A stretch of 64,000 bases of DNA. It comes from CAWBRT01 sp963819175. GTDB lineage: Bacteria > Acidobacteriota > Terriglobia > Terriglobales > Acidobacteriaceae. Location of the stretch: NCBI GenBank assembly GCA_963819175.1, contig CAWFVJ010000021.1, forward strand, positions 265,157-329,156, given 5' to 3'. Positions 7,702-15,791 of the stretch are shown piece by piece; the stretch's first letter is position 1, and every line of letters starts with the position of its first letter. The notes under the pieces are model-generated. The model was not told the origin of the DNA, searched no databases, and saw only the letters and a list, made by a program, of their open reading frames with translations. The translations under genes were made by a program, and so were the position numbers.

Positions 7702-8432
7702 TGCACAAATTCCTTGTATTTCGGCCCGAGATAGGCCTCGATAACTTCAGGGCGACGCACGACCTCCTGCGGCTTGCCCTCCGCAATCTTTACTCCGTGA
7801 TCGAGTACCACGACCCGAGCGGCGATCTTCATGACCACCTGCATAACGTGCTCTACACCGCCGATAGCAGCAATCCCCCAGTCGGGGAGACGCTGCAGCA
7901 AATCGGCCAGCTTCAACGCCTCGGTGGTGGACAGGCCGGACACCACCTCGTCCAACAGAATCAACTTGGGGCGGGTGGCCAGCGAGCGCGCTATTTCCAG
8001 CCGCTTCAACATCGGCAGCCCCATGCCACGGGCCGGCAGATGCATCACACTCTCCATCCCGAGGAACTGGAGGACCTTGACCGATGCCTGCTCGGCGCGG
8101 GCGGGTGATGCCGTATGCAGAAACGCTCCCAACATCACGTTCTCCAGCACCGTCAGATTGCGCAACGGTTTAACGATTTGGTAAGTGCGGCCAATGCCGA
8201 GTCTGGCCGCCTTGTCGGGCGAGGAATGAGTAATGTCCTGCCCATGGAACAGCACCTGGCCCGAGTCGGCGTGATACACACTGGTGATCAGGTTGAATAG
8301 CGTCGTTTTCCCCGCACCGTTGGGGCCAACGATGAATACAATTTCGTCTGCCTCGATGGACATGGTGACGTCCGCCACCGCCTTCAGGCCGCCGAAACGT
8401 TTGCTGACGTTCTTGATCTCCAGTAAAGGCAT
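7698..8432 (-). CDS. livG: Branched-chain amino-acid-type ABC transporter ATPase LivG
   Basis: First ATPase of the LIV-type importer (244 residues). Walker A is GPNGAGKTT (36-44), Walker B and catalytic Glu are LILLDE (157-162), and the H-loop is GGVEHVM. The ABC signature is unusual: where most LivG proteins have a Y/L-x-x-G-Q segment, this one reads GLPMLKRLEIARS (138-150), with no Gly-Gln. RLEIAR is normal for LivG, so the fold is kept. Starts 43 bases after livM and overlaps livF by four bases. Confidence 0.9.
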   Translation of the reverse strand: MPLLEIKNVSKRFGGLKAVADVTMSIEADEIVFIVGPNGAGKTTLFNLITSVYHADSGQVLFHGQDITHSSPDKAARLGIGRTYQIVKPLRNLTVLENVMLGAFLHTASPARAEQASVKVLQFLGMESVMHLPARGMGLPMLKRLEIARSLATRPKLILLDEVVSGLSTTEALKLADLLQRLPDWGIAAIGGVEHVMQVVMKIAARVVVLDHGVKIAEGKPQEVVRRPEVIEAYLGPKYKEFVQ

Positions 8433-8475
8433 GCATTTACCCTGTGTGAGGACGTGAGCATTCTTGATGTCGTCT

Positions 8476-9471
8476 TCAGTTCGCGCTTCCGATTTTATTG
8501 ATCTCGTCCGCTGCCGCCGGCGCCTCGGGAAAAACCGCCGGAACTGCCGTCTTGTGACGGCTCAGCCTGCGAATCAGCGTCCCCACGATGCCCTCGGGGA
8601 GGAATAACACCACCAGAATGACGAGGACGCCGTAAATCAGCAGGTGCGCTTCTTTGAATACTTCCTTGAAGATTTCCGTCGCGCTCTCCAGCACCAGGGA
8701 TCCTATCAGTGGTCCCAGTAGCGTGCCCGCTCCGCCGAGCATCGGCAGGATGGCAATTTCGACCGAGAGCTCCACCCCGAGAACCTGGTCGGGCACGATA
8801 TAGAGAAAGACGCTGGCGTAGAGAGCGCCGCCCAGCGCCGTGACCGCCGCGCTCAACAGCAGAGACCACAGTTTCACCCGGGTCGTGTTGACGCCCACCG
8901 AGAGCGTTGTGTCCTCGTCTTCACGAATGGACATCAGGTAGTAGCCGAAGCGGGAGCGTTCGACCCAATAGCTGAGCGCGAAGGCCAGCATCGCCAGCAG
9001 CACCGCGGCGTAACAGAAGGAGGCCGAAGTGTGTCGCGGGAACAACAGCGGTACTTGCACCCCGACATCGCCGCCGGTCACATCGGGAAGGTTCTTGGCG
9101 ATCAGACGCACGACTTCGGCAAAGGCAATTGTCGCCAGGCAAAAATAGGGGCCGCGCAGGCGGAATGAAACGCTGCCGATAATGGCGGCCGACAACATCG
9201 CCAGCAGCATTCCCGCCAAGATCGCCAGCCAGGGTGAGAGTCCCAGCTGGCTCAACAGAGCGAGGCTGTAAGCGCCGACGCCGAAGTAGGCCGCGTGGCC
9301 CAGCGAAAGCTGGCCGGCGTAACCGCCCACAATATTCCAAGCGAGTCCCAGCGCCGCGAACAGAAACAGCCGAAAGGCGACCTGCAGCAGGTAATCGTTG
9401 TGCACCAGGGTTGGGAGCCCCAGCGCCGCCACAAAGATAACCGCCGCGATGAGCAGTTGTGGACGTCTCAT
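8476..9471 (-). CDS. livM: LIV-type ABC transporter permease LivM
   Basis: Inner-membrane permease, 331 residues, with the LivM hallmark GLAWNIVGGYAGQLSLGHAA near the N-terminus and several hydrophobic segments. A longer open frame reaches 9846, but its extra N-terminus is soluble, arginine-rich and antisense-like. The ATG at 9471 overlaps the livH stop (ATGA, 9468-9471) and leads directly into membrane segment one, so it is preferred. The cytoplasmic loop SIREDEDTTLSVGVNTTRVK contains the EAA-like contact site for LivG/F. The C-terminus (RRLSRHKTAVPAV onwards) is a short soluble tail. Confidence 0.9.
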   Translation of the reverse strand: MRRPQLLIAAVIFVAALGLPTLVHNDYLLQVAFRLFLFAALGLAWNIVGGYAGQLSLGHAAYFGVGAYSLALLSQLGLSPWLAILAGMLLAMLSAAIIGSVSFRLRGPYFCLATIAFAEVVRLIAKNLPDVTGGDVGVQVPLLFPRHTSASFCYAAVLLAMLAFALSYWVERSRFGYYLMSIREDEDTTLSVGVNTTRVKLWSLLLSAAVTALGGALYASVFLYIVPDQVLGVELSVEIAILPMLGGAGTLLGPLIGSLVLESATEIFKEVFKEAHLLIYGVLVILVVLFLPEGIVGTLIRRLSRHKTAVPAVFPEAPAAADEINKIGSAN

Positions 9472-10346
9472 GCGCGCTGGCTCCCGAAGATGCCGCTCGG
9501 CTTGAGTGAGAGCACCAGGATGAAAATCACGAAGTCTACCACCAGTGCCCACTCGTTTCCCCAATAAAGGCTGGTAAGACTCTCGACCACTCCCAGCACC
9601 AGTCCGGCCGCAGCTGCCCCCTCGATCGAGCCCATGCCGCCCAGAACCACAATCAGGAAGGACTTCAGGTTGAACAGGTGGCCCACCTCGGGATAGAGAT
9701 AAAAAACCGGCAAGAGCAATCCTCCCGCCACCCCGGCGGCCGCCGTTCCAATGCCGAAGGTGATCGCCTGTACGCGGCTCACGTTGATCCCCATCAAGGG
9801 CGCAGAAAAGGGGTTCTGGGCGATGGCGCGAGCCGCCCTTCCCCACCGTGTCCGCATAACGAACAGGTAGAGCGCTCCCGCCGACAGCAAGGCAATGGCG
9901 AACGAAATGAGCCAGGGCGCATTGAACGTAATCTGTGGAACCGGGCGAAAGTTCTTGCCCAGCAGCGGGAAATTCAGTTGGTGGTAGTCGGCGCCAAAGA
10001 TGAGTTGGACACTATCTACACAGACCAGCGAGACGCCCAGGGTCAGCAAGATCACCATGAACTCTGCTTGCGCCGGAATGCGACGCACCAGGCCCATATA
10101 TACCACGGCACCAAGGACGAACAGGATCATTCCGGCGGCAAGGAAACCCACATACGGGTTGATGCCAACATACTCGTACAACACCCAGGTGGCGTACATG
10201 CCCAACATTAAAAATGCGCCATGGGCAAAATTCACCAGACGCATGACTCCGAAGATCAAAGCCATGCCCATGGCGATCAGGGCGTAGAGGGAGCCCGTCA
10301 GTATGCCGTTCAGGACCGCCTGCAAAAAGGGATAGAACCAATTCAT
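9468..10346 (-). CDS. livH: LIV-type ABC transporter permease LivH
   Basis: Inner-membrane permease of 292 residues. Hallmarks are GSLYALIAMGMALIFGVMRL, then NFAHGAFLMLGMY, the loop RAIAQNPFSAPLMGINVSRV that contacts the ATPases, and LKSFLIVVLGGMGSIEGAAA. ATG at 10346 is chosen because membrane segments begin at once; the frame stays open to 10484, but that extension is not family-like. The ribosome site is weak. It is 150 bases downstream of livK and four-base coupled to livM. Confidence 0.9.
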   Translation of the reverse strand: MNWFYPFLQAVLNGILTGSLYALIAMGMALIFGVMRLVNFAHGAFLMLGMYATWVLYEYVGINPYVGFLAAGMILFVLGAVVYMGLVRRIPAQAEFMVILLTLGVSLVCVDSVQLIFGADYHQLNFPLLGKNFRPVPQITFNAPWLISFAIALLSAGALYLFVMRTRWGRAARAIAQNPFSAPLMGINVSRVQAITFGIGTAAAGVAGGLLLPVFYLYPEVGHLFNLKSFLIVVLGGMGSIEGAAAAGLVLGVVESLTSLYWGNEWALVVDFVIFILVLSLKPSGIFGSQRA

Positions 10347-10496
10347 GAAGTTGGAGTCCAGTCCGGGCTGAACCGCCCTTCTAAAGGGTGCGCTTTGGCA
10401 GAGCAGCGGTTGCGCCGAATCTGAACTGCCGCAACCAGCCGCTCGCAGGATTTCATGCTGACGGGCCACCGCGCCGGGGTGCACATGGCCTGCCGG

Positions 10497-11720
10497 TTAC
10501 AACTCGCCTGCCTTCCTTCGCGCGCTCCAAGTCGGGGTCGGATAAATCGGCTTGGCTTCGGCCGCATTCGCAGGCCAAACCACCTTATATTGCTGGTTCT
10601 GGACCTGCGTCACCAAGGTCGGGTGCGGATTCTGACCGCGGGCATCGAACTTAATGGGACCAAACGGCGTCATCGGCAAATCGGTCTTGCGGATTTCATC
10701 GCGGATGGCGGTTGGCGAAGACATGTTCCTCTTCATCGCGTCGACGGCGACATACAGCGCAACGTATGCCTCGAGCGCGTGGAATGACGGATGCGTTTTG
10801 GTCAACTGGAAATATTTCTGGTCGAATTCTTTCGAACCCGCCCAACTGGCCGTCGGCAGCCATTGCGATACCGAGAACGTGTAGTTGGCGTATTTGCCGG
10901 CGCCTTTCTCGGTAGGGAAATCGGCCACCGCGAAACCGGTGCCAGCCGAGGTGTAATAGCTGGGATTGAAGCGCATCTGCTCGGATTGACGCATCAGCGT
11001 AGTGGCGTCGAGCAGGTAGGCAGCGAAATACACCACTTGCGGATTCTTCGCTTTCACGCGCTGCAGCAGGGCCTTGTAATCGGGCGAACTGGCCTGGTAG
11101 GCCTCCGCATCCACGACCTCCATGCCTGCGGCCTTGGCCGCCGCCTCCATGGACTTGAAGTTCGCCTGCCCGAAGTTCGTGTTCTCATAGACGATGGCAA
11201 TGGTCTTGGGATTGCCATTGTTCTTCAGGAAGTCTAGCGTCCACTTGGCATAATCGTCGGAACCGGAGCACAAGCGGAACACCCACTGTGAGCCGGTCTG
11301 CATAATGTTCTCCGCCACCGACGTTGGCACGATTAACGGCACCTGCTTGGCGGTCACGACGGGTACGATAGCCCGCGTACTTTCCGAAGAATATGAGCCC
11401 AGGATGACGGGCACATGGTCTTGAGCCACGAGCTTGTTGACGCCTTGCACCGCCTCATCAGGCTTGCTTTGGTCATCGTAGTAGTCGAGCTCGACTTTCT
11501 TGCCGTTAATACCCCCCTTCGCGTTGATCTCATCCAGCGCGATGGCGTACCCGTTCTTATGTGCGTGGCCGAAGGCAGCCTGGCTGCCGGTTAAAGAGGT
11601 AATGATCCCGATCCGGACAGTGTTGCCAGCCGCGCTCCCAGGCCCGCTTTGTTGACAACCCAGCAGCCCAAGCGCGACCGCCAAAACAAGAATCAGCCCC
11701 ACCCCTGCGTATTTCCTCAT
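10497..11720 (-). CDS. livK: LIV-type ABC transporter substrate-binding lipoprotein
   Basis: Periplasmic binding protein of 407 residues, type I (Leu/Ile/Val-binding) fold. A lipoprotein signal with lipobox LGLLGC puts the lipidated Cys at 22. The mature protein opens with VRIGIITSLTGSQAAFG and continues ALDEINAKGGINGKKVEL, both typical of the family. A strong ribosome site (GAGGAGG) lies eight bases before the ATG. First gene of the five-gene operon, so it should be the most expressed. The 150-base gap to livH may hold a processing or attenuation site, but no clear hairpin is visible. Ligand not predictable beyond an amino acid or similar small polar compound. Confidence 0.9.
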   Translation of the reverse strand: MRKYAGVGLILVLAVALGLLGCQQSGPGSAAGNTVRIGIITSLTGSQAAFGHAHKNGYAIALDEINAKGGINGKKVELDYYDDQSKPDEAVQGVNKLVAQDHVPVILGSYSSESTRAIVPVVTAKQVPLIVPTSVAENIMQTGSQWVFRLCSGSDDYAKWTLDFLKNNGNPKTIAIVYENTNFGQANFKSMEAAAKAAGMEVVDAEAYQASSPDYKALLQRVKAKNPQVVYFAAYLLDATTLMRQSEQMRFNPSYYTSAGTGFAVADFPTEKGAGKYANYTFSVSQWLPTASWAGSKEFDQKYFQLTKTHPSFHALEAYVALYVAVDAMKRNMSSPTAIRDEIRKTDLPMTPFGPIKFDARGQNPHPTLVTQVQNQQYKVVWPANAAEAKPIYPTPTWSARRKAGEL

Positions 11721-12037
11721 TAGTATCGCCTCCTCAGTCGTTCATGCCCCAGAATGGTCATATTGTAGACGAGGGGCCTGAGTAGCACAACGGAGCACGA
11801 ACTACGGCGAATACGATATGCTTTTGTTTCTCAGATTGGTTGGCCACGCATACAGGGTGATCTCCACTGACACGAGTCCAACTGAGGCCAAGCTCTTCCT
11901 GATGGCAGGCTGGGTCGTCCCGGCTTGCTCGTTAGCCAGGTGGAGAGCACGTAGAAACAGCAGGCTATCGCCCTTGGCGATGCGCCTGCCGAAGGCGAAC
12001 TGGGAAATCCGCAATCAGAATGGACGGGCAACCATCT
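11721..12037. other. Intergenic with likely liv promoter; nothing else seen
   Basis: Spacer between livK and the end of the cNMP-receiver fusion gene. The minus strand must carry the liv promoter, but no unambiguous boxes are seen. Open frames here (for example 11818-12252 plus) are antisense to real genes. Confidence 0.4.
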
Positions 12038-12937
12038 CTAGCAAGATAGAAGCTGCTCAAGATCCGCTAAGAAAGAAGTTGGCGAGGCGCCCTTCACCGA
12101 TTGTTTGTCCACACGTTGCAGGGTCTCCTTGGGAATATCAACGTAGGCGGACAAAAGCAGAATCTTTATGTCAGGGTTCAGGCGCTTCAATTCCGCCGCG
12201 ACTTGACCCCCATCCATGCCAGGCATTGCGTAGTCCAGCACAACCGCATTAACCGGATTGTCTTTAAATAACTTCAGACCTTCTGGTCCACTCGATGCAG
12301 TAAGCACTTCATAGCCCTTATTCCGTAGAATCGCCTTGCGAGCCACAAGGCCGATTGGCTCGTCATCGATGCACAAAACCGTGTTGTCTCCACTCGCCAG
12401 AACATTTACCCAGTCGGATTCGATACGAACATTTCGGAAAAGAAGATAGGCCAGGAAGCGTTCAGCAAATTTCGGTTTCTGCTGGAGGAGTGTTGCCATT
12501 GCTTGTTTGGTCACACGAATGACCATGCTCTGCTGAACTGCGCTGGCGGAGGACAATCGAAGCGGTTGCCCGGCCAGACAGCCCTCGCCGAAGAAGCTGG
12601 CTTCGGGGAGGCTGGCCACCACAACTTCCATGCCGCTTTGGGAGACGACCGTGAGCTTCACCTTGCCGCTCTGGATGTAGAACACAGCGTCGGCCATGTC
12701 CCCCTGCAAGAAAATGAATTCATCAGCTTGGTATTCCCGACTAGTTGTTCCGCTCGAAGGATCCGTCAGGATCACGCTTGAATCAAATGCGTCAGCCTCT
12801 TTAAATGATTCGTCAACTTCAAGATTTGCCTTGCTGAGCTCGGTCTTATGAGTTGTAAGCATCTGCAAATCGGCGCACTTCTTAGTGGCTGCCTTGCGCT
12901 TTTTCTTATCGGCGATGACCTTGCGCTTAGTGTCCAT
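12038..12937 (-). CDS. CRP-type cNMP-binding domain fused to a response-regulator receiver domain
   Basis: A 299-residue protein with a basic, lysine-rich leader (1-45), a CRP/FNR-type cyclic-nucleotide-binding beta-roll (about 65-165, with DEFIFLQGDMADAVFYIQSG and SFFGEGCLAGQPLR) and the dimer helix (RFLAYLLFRNVRIESD). Exactly where CRP would begin its winged helix, a receiver domain starts (TVLCIDDEP). It has the acidic pocket D191/D192, phosphoacceptor Asp235 in VVLDYAMPGMDG, the switch Ser in LLLSAY and the conserved Lys282. There is no DNA-binding domain. GGAGG precedes the ATG by five bases. The CRP-like protein at 13721-14495 is very similar over the cNMP part and keeps its HTH, so this gene probably arose by duplication and domain swap. 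Output is unknown; heterodimer formation with the neighbour is a guess. Confidence 0.85.
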   Translation of the reverse strand: MDTKRKVIADKKKRKAATKKCADLQMLTTHKTELSKANLEVDESFKEADAFDSSVILTDPSSGTTSREYQADEFIFLQGDMADAVFYIQSGKVKLTVVSQSGMEVVVASLPEASFFGEGCLAGQPLRLSSASAVQQSMVIRVTKQAMATLLQQKPKFAERFLAYLLFRNVRIESDWVNVLASGDNTVLCIDDEPIGLVARKAILRNKGYEVLTASSGPEGLKLFKDNPVNAVVLDYAMPGMDGGQVAAELKRLNPDIKILLLSAYVDIPKETLQRVDKQSVKGASPTSFLADLEQLLSC

Positions 12938-12996
12938 GGAGCCTCCGGCTCATAAGAGCCTACGCGCCGACCTCTCCGAAAGATGGTCAATTGTGC

Positions 12997-13605
12997 TCAG
13001 ATTTGAGAAAAATCGGCCTTTTGGCTCATCGCGCGGGTGGGGAATTGGTCGGTGATGTGGAACGAAACAGAAGATGCGCAAGCATCGCATTCGACGGTGT
13101 GGGCACCAATGGGGAGCGGGGTAGGAACGGGGAACGTTCTCAGGCAGGAAGAGCACGTCACAGCAATGTAGTTTGCATCACTGATTGGAATCCAGACGGC
13201 TGGCTTGGCTCGATGCTCGGCGCGTGGGCGGGTGGGGAATTCTGCGAGTAGAGCGATGATCTTCTCGAAGAGTTCCGATACTGAATACTGGCCTTTTTCA
13301 AAAAAAGCATCCGCCAGGACGCTTTCAGGCACATCCCTGCCAGAAAAAGCCCCGCTGATTGCGATGGTCGGAATATTCGGAAAACGCTTTCGGACAATAG
13401 AGAGAAATTCAAACCCGCTCATATTGGGCATTTGCAAGTCGGAGATGATTACATCGGGCGGCGATTGTTTCAGCGCGGTGAGGCCGCCGAATCCGTCTGT
13501 CGCACAATGCACCTCGTACCCCTGCGATTCGAGGATCACTTTTGCAGCCGTAGTGATTTTGTTGTCGTCGTCTACCAAGAGAATTCTGTAACGGAATGGG
13601 CCCAC
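12997..13605 (-). CDS. Response-regulator receiver with C-terminal zinc-ribbon-like domain
   Basis: About 202 residues. The N-terminal two thirds form a receiver domain: RILLVDDDNKI, phosphoacceptor Asp in IISDLQMPNMSGFEFL, switch Ser in IAISGAFSG and Lys in FFEKGQ. The last 55 residues have two cysteine pairs, VTCSSCLRTF and VECDACASSV, spaced like a zinc ribbon, and no HTH. The GTG at 13605 is preferred: AAGGA lies eight bases upstream, while the TTG two codons earlier is only two bases from it. It sits 59 bases upstream of the cNMP-receiver fusion gene on the same strand, so the two probably share a transcript. Partner kinase not in the window. Confidence 0.8.
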   Translation of the reverse strand: MGPFRYRILLVDDDNKITTAAKVILESQGYEVHCATDGFGGLTALKQSPPDVIISDLQMPNMSGFEFLSIVRKRFPNIPTIAISGAFSGRDVPESVLADAFFEKGQYSVSELFEKIIALLAEFPTRPRAEHRAKPAVWIPISDANYIAVTCSSCLRTFPVPTPLPIGAHTVECDACASSVSFHITDQFPTRAMSQKADFSQI

Positions 13606-13720
13606 ACTCAATATCCTTCATTTCTTAGTATTACTGACCTGCTGCTTTGACGCCTCTTCAGACAAACTGTGATCTCCTCGAACAAGAGTGCCATTTCCGG
13701 GACTATGCCGACACCGCCCG

Positions 13721-14185
13721 CTAATCGTGAAGCACGACGCTGACAAGTGAGCTGTGGATCTGCATGCCGTCGCCGTTGTAGGCGATAAAGCCCAAGTCCC
13801 TGAACCGATTGAGAAAGAAACTGACGCGCGAGCGGGTTGTGCCGATCATATCGGCCAGTGTTTCCTGACTGATTTTCGCGATCAGCGGTATCGGCTTGGA
13901 TTCCTGGCCAAAATTGGCCATCAGCAGGAGAAGCCGAGCCAGCCGCTTTTCACTGGAGTTGAAGAGGTGATCCACCAAGTCCGCTTCCATGCGGACGTTG
14001 CGGGAAAGCAGATAGGCGAGAAATCGTTCGGCAAATTCCGGTTCCTGGTGGAGCAACGCGACCATTGCCTGCTTCGTCACTCGAATGATAGCGGCGCGTT
14101 GCACCGCGGTGGCGGTGGCCATGCGAAGCGGTTGGCCCGCCAGACAGCCCTCGCCGAAAAAGCTACGCTTCCGGCAGGATGGCAA
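13721..14185 (-). CDS. CRP/FNR regulator, C-terminal part of a frameshifted gene
   Basis: This frame carries the second half of a CRP/FNR regulator: SFFGEGCLAGQPLRMATA, the dimer helix RFLAYLLSRNVRMEADLV, and a complete winged HTH (KISQETLADMIGTTRSRVSF then FLNRFRDLGFIAYNG). The first residues shown by the frame (MPSCRKR) are out of frame and not real. Deleting one T at about 14166 (minus-strand GCG-TAG-CTT becomes GCG-AGC-TTT) joins it to the upstream half and gives a 257-residue protein of normal length. The recognition helix TTRSRVSFFLNR resembles the FNR/CRP class used for activation or repression of stress genes. Confidence 0.8.
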   Translation of the reverse strand: MPSCRKRSFFGEGCLAGQPLRMATATAVQRAAIIRVTKQAMVALLHQEPEFAERFLAYLLSRNVRMEADLVDHLFNSSEKRLARLLLLMANFGQESKPIPLIAKISQETLADMIGTTRSRVSFFLNRFRDLGFIAYNGDGMQIHSSLVSVVLHD

Positions 14186-14495
14186 CCACGGCTTCTTTGC
14201 CCTGCGCGGAAACTGCCGTGAGCTTCACCCTGCCGCTCTGGATGTAGAACACCGCATCCGCAGCGTCGCCTTGCGAGAAGACGGACTCATCAGCTTTGTA
14301 TTCGCGAATGGTTTTTCCAGCCGCAAGCTTTGTGAGGAAGACGTGAGGATCAAAAGCAGCAATTTCTTGCTCCGGCGCACCAACCTCCGCCGGATTGAGC
14401 TTCGCTGCATGAGCCGTGTTCCGGGGCAGAGGGGCGCCCTGTTTGGGAGGCTTGCGCTCAGTCTTTGCCACGACAGTGGAGGGGGTGAAGGCCAT
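14163..14495 (-). CDS. CRP/FNR regulator, N-terminal part of a frameshifted gene
   Basis: The first 110 codons of the CRP/FNR gene: a Lys/Pro-rich leader, then the start of the cNMP beta-roll (SVFSQGDAADAVFYIQSGRV, then KEAVVAILPEA) before a premature TAG. AGAGGG sits eight bases before the ATG. The cNMP-receiver fusion at 12038-12937 reads VASLPEASFFGEGC at the equivalent point, showing that the stop comes from one extra base. No FNR-type cysteine cluster is seen near the N-terminus, so a [4Fe-4S] sensor is unlikely. Confidence 0.8.
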   Translation of the reverse strand: MAFTPSTVVAKTERKPPKQGAPLPRNTAHAAKLNPAEVGAPEQEIAAFDPHVFLTKLAAGKTIREYKADESVFSQGDAADAVFYIQSGRVKLTAVSAQGKEAVVAILPEA

Positions 14496-14660
14496 GGAAA
14501 TCCCTCTCGGAGAGCTTATACGCCAGTATTGCCGGCTGAATAATTATAGCCCACGCCCACCTTAGCGAAGTTGCCCCTTTGACATTCTGCTCGCGCTACG
14601 AAGACACTGATCGCCACGTGGTGTGATCCTTAAATACCCGCTTGGAAAGCGTCGTTGGGC

Positions 14661-14684
14661 CATGTGAGCGTTATTGCTCAGACA
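14661..14684. promoter_or_regulatory. Palindromic operator-like site, copy 1
   Basis: CATGTGAGCGTTATTGCTCAGACA contains the perfect 5-bp inverted repeat TGAGC-N6-GCTCA (14665-14680). An almost identical 24-mer lies at 19459-19482. It is about 100 bases upstream of the SYLF gene. Spacing and the TGTGA half recall CRP-family operators, and CRP-like genes lie next door. That link is inference. Confidence 0.5.
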
Positions 14685-14781
14685 GGCCCATCCGAACCCG
14701 CTAACGTAGGAAATACCTCGTGCGCTGCGAATGCAGTAAAGCAACAAACGCGGCGCAGAGGTAGAAGAAAAGGCGGAAACT

Positions 14782-15471
14782 GTGAAAAAACTGATGCTGT
14801 TAGTTGCGTTGCTGAGTCTGGCCACGTTCGGCTGGGCGGAATCGAAGCGTGAATCATCGAACGATCGGCTGGATAAAGCGGCTACCGTGCTGCACGAAAT
14901 TATGGCAGCGCCCGACAGGGGCATTCCGGAAGAGGTATTGGAACACGCCAAGTGCGTGGCCGTGGTACCGCACATGATCAAGGGCGGCTTTGTGTTTGGC
15001 GCCGAGGGTGGCAGAGGCGTAGCGACATGCCGCACTGCCAAAGGCTGGAGCGCACCAGCGTTTTTTGCGATCACGGGTGGTAGCTGGGGATTTCAGATCG
15101 GGATCGAGGGCGTCGATCTGGTCATGATCATCCAGAATGAAAGAGGCATGCAGCAGTTGCTTGCCAGCAAATTCCAGCTTGGAGCGGATGCCTCGGCGGC
15201 AGCGGGACCGGTAGGACGTCATGCTTCGGCCGATACCGACTGGAAGCTGAATACCGAGATTCTGACCTACTCTCGCGCCAAGGGCGCTTTTGCGGGACTC
15301 ACGTTGACCGGCGCTTCGATTCGCCGCGACGACGATTCCATGCAGGCCGTTTACGGGCGTCATGTCTCGACCCGGAACGTATTAATGGGTAACGTATCGG
15401 CGACACCTGCGGCACGGTCGTTCCTCCACGCAGTCAGGAGCGCGAAGGCCGAGGCCATAGCTGCAAGGTAG
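14782..15471 (+). CDS. SYLF-domain (Ysc84-type) lipid-binding exported protein
   Basis: A 229-residue exported protein with a clean signal peptide (KKLMLLVALLSLATFGWA). SYLF family features are DRLDKAATVLHEIM, VLEHAKCVAVVPHMIKGGFV, the GAEGGRGVATCR turn, WSAPAFFAITGGSWGFQIG and the C-terminal TLTGASIRRDDDSMQAVYG. SYLF domains bind phosphoinositides in eukaryotes; bacterial members are envelope proteins with poorly known roles. GTG start with AGGCGG seven bases upstream. It heads a plus-strand row of envelope-stress-like genes and has a palindromic operator candidate upstream. Confidence 0.88.
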   Translation: MKKLMLLVALLSLATFGWAESKRESSNDRLDKAATVLHEIMAAPDRGIPEEVLEHAKCVAVVPHMIKGGFVFGAEGGRGVATCRTAKGWSAPAFFAITGGSWGFQIGIEGVDLVMIIQNERGMQQLLASKFQLGADASAAAGPVGRHASADTDWKLNTEILTYSRAKGAFAGLTLTGASIRRDDDSMQAVYGRHVSTRNVLMGNVSATPAARSFLHAVRSAKAEAIAAR

Positions 15472-15495
15472 TAGTTGGTTCTGGAACGCGCGGGT

Positions 15496-15526
15496 GCACC
15501 CGAGAAAGATGTCAGCTCTCGGGTGC
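15496..15526 (+). terminator. Hairpin downstream of the SYLF gene
   Basis: Perfect 10-bp stem GCACCCGAGA / TCTCGGGTGC with an 11-base loop, 24 bases after the SYLF stop and 24 bases before the next ATG. There is no T tract, so it is a weak or factor-assisted terminator, or an RNA-stability element separating the two genes. Confidence 0.45.
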
Positions 15527-15550
15527 CCACGATGCGGAGAGAAGGTGAAT

Positions 15551-15700
15551 ATGCTTTGGACAATAGTGGTGATTCTCCTGGTCATGTGGCTTCTGGGTTT
15601 CAGCTTTCATATCGCCGGTGGCCTGATCCACCTGCTGCTGGTTGTAGCGCTGGTGGTCCTGATCTTTAACCTGGTGACCGGACGCCGGCGGGTACTGTAG
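15551..15700 (+). CDS. Lmo0937/DUF5670-type tiny membrane protein
   Basis: Forty-nine residues: MLWTIVVILLVMWLLGFSFH, a short polar turn (IAGGLIH), a second hydrophobic helix, then RRRVL. Two membrane helices with a W-L-L-G-F turn and a basic end are the pattern of the lmo0937 family, widespread but of unknown function and often stress-induced. AAGGTGAAT precedes the ATG. A longer frame to 15494 exists, but the ribosome site and family length support the ATG at 15551. Confidence 0.75.
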   Translation: MLWTIVVILLVMWLLGFSFHIAGGLIHLLLVVALVVLIFNLVTGRRRVL

Positions 15701-15791
15701 GAAATCCAATAAAGGCTAAGTTTGAGCGATTTGAAGGGCGCCGAGGGCTTGAATGAGCCTCGCGCCCGTTGCCACAACCAAGGAGATATGA

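Noticed and set aside
8476..9846. 456-residue LivM with a long N-terminal extension
   Set aside because: The extra 125 codons are Arg/Gly-rich and overlap livH; the ATG at 9471 overlaps the livH stop and gives a normal LivM.
14562..15074. 170-codon frame on the minus strand
   Set aside because: Antisense to the recognisable SYLF gene; no ribosome site and no protein-like pattern.
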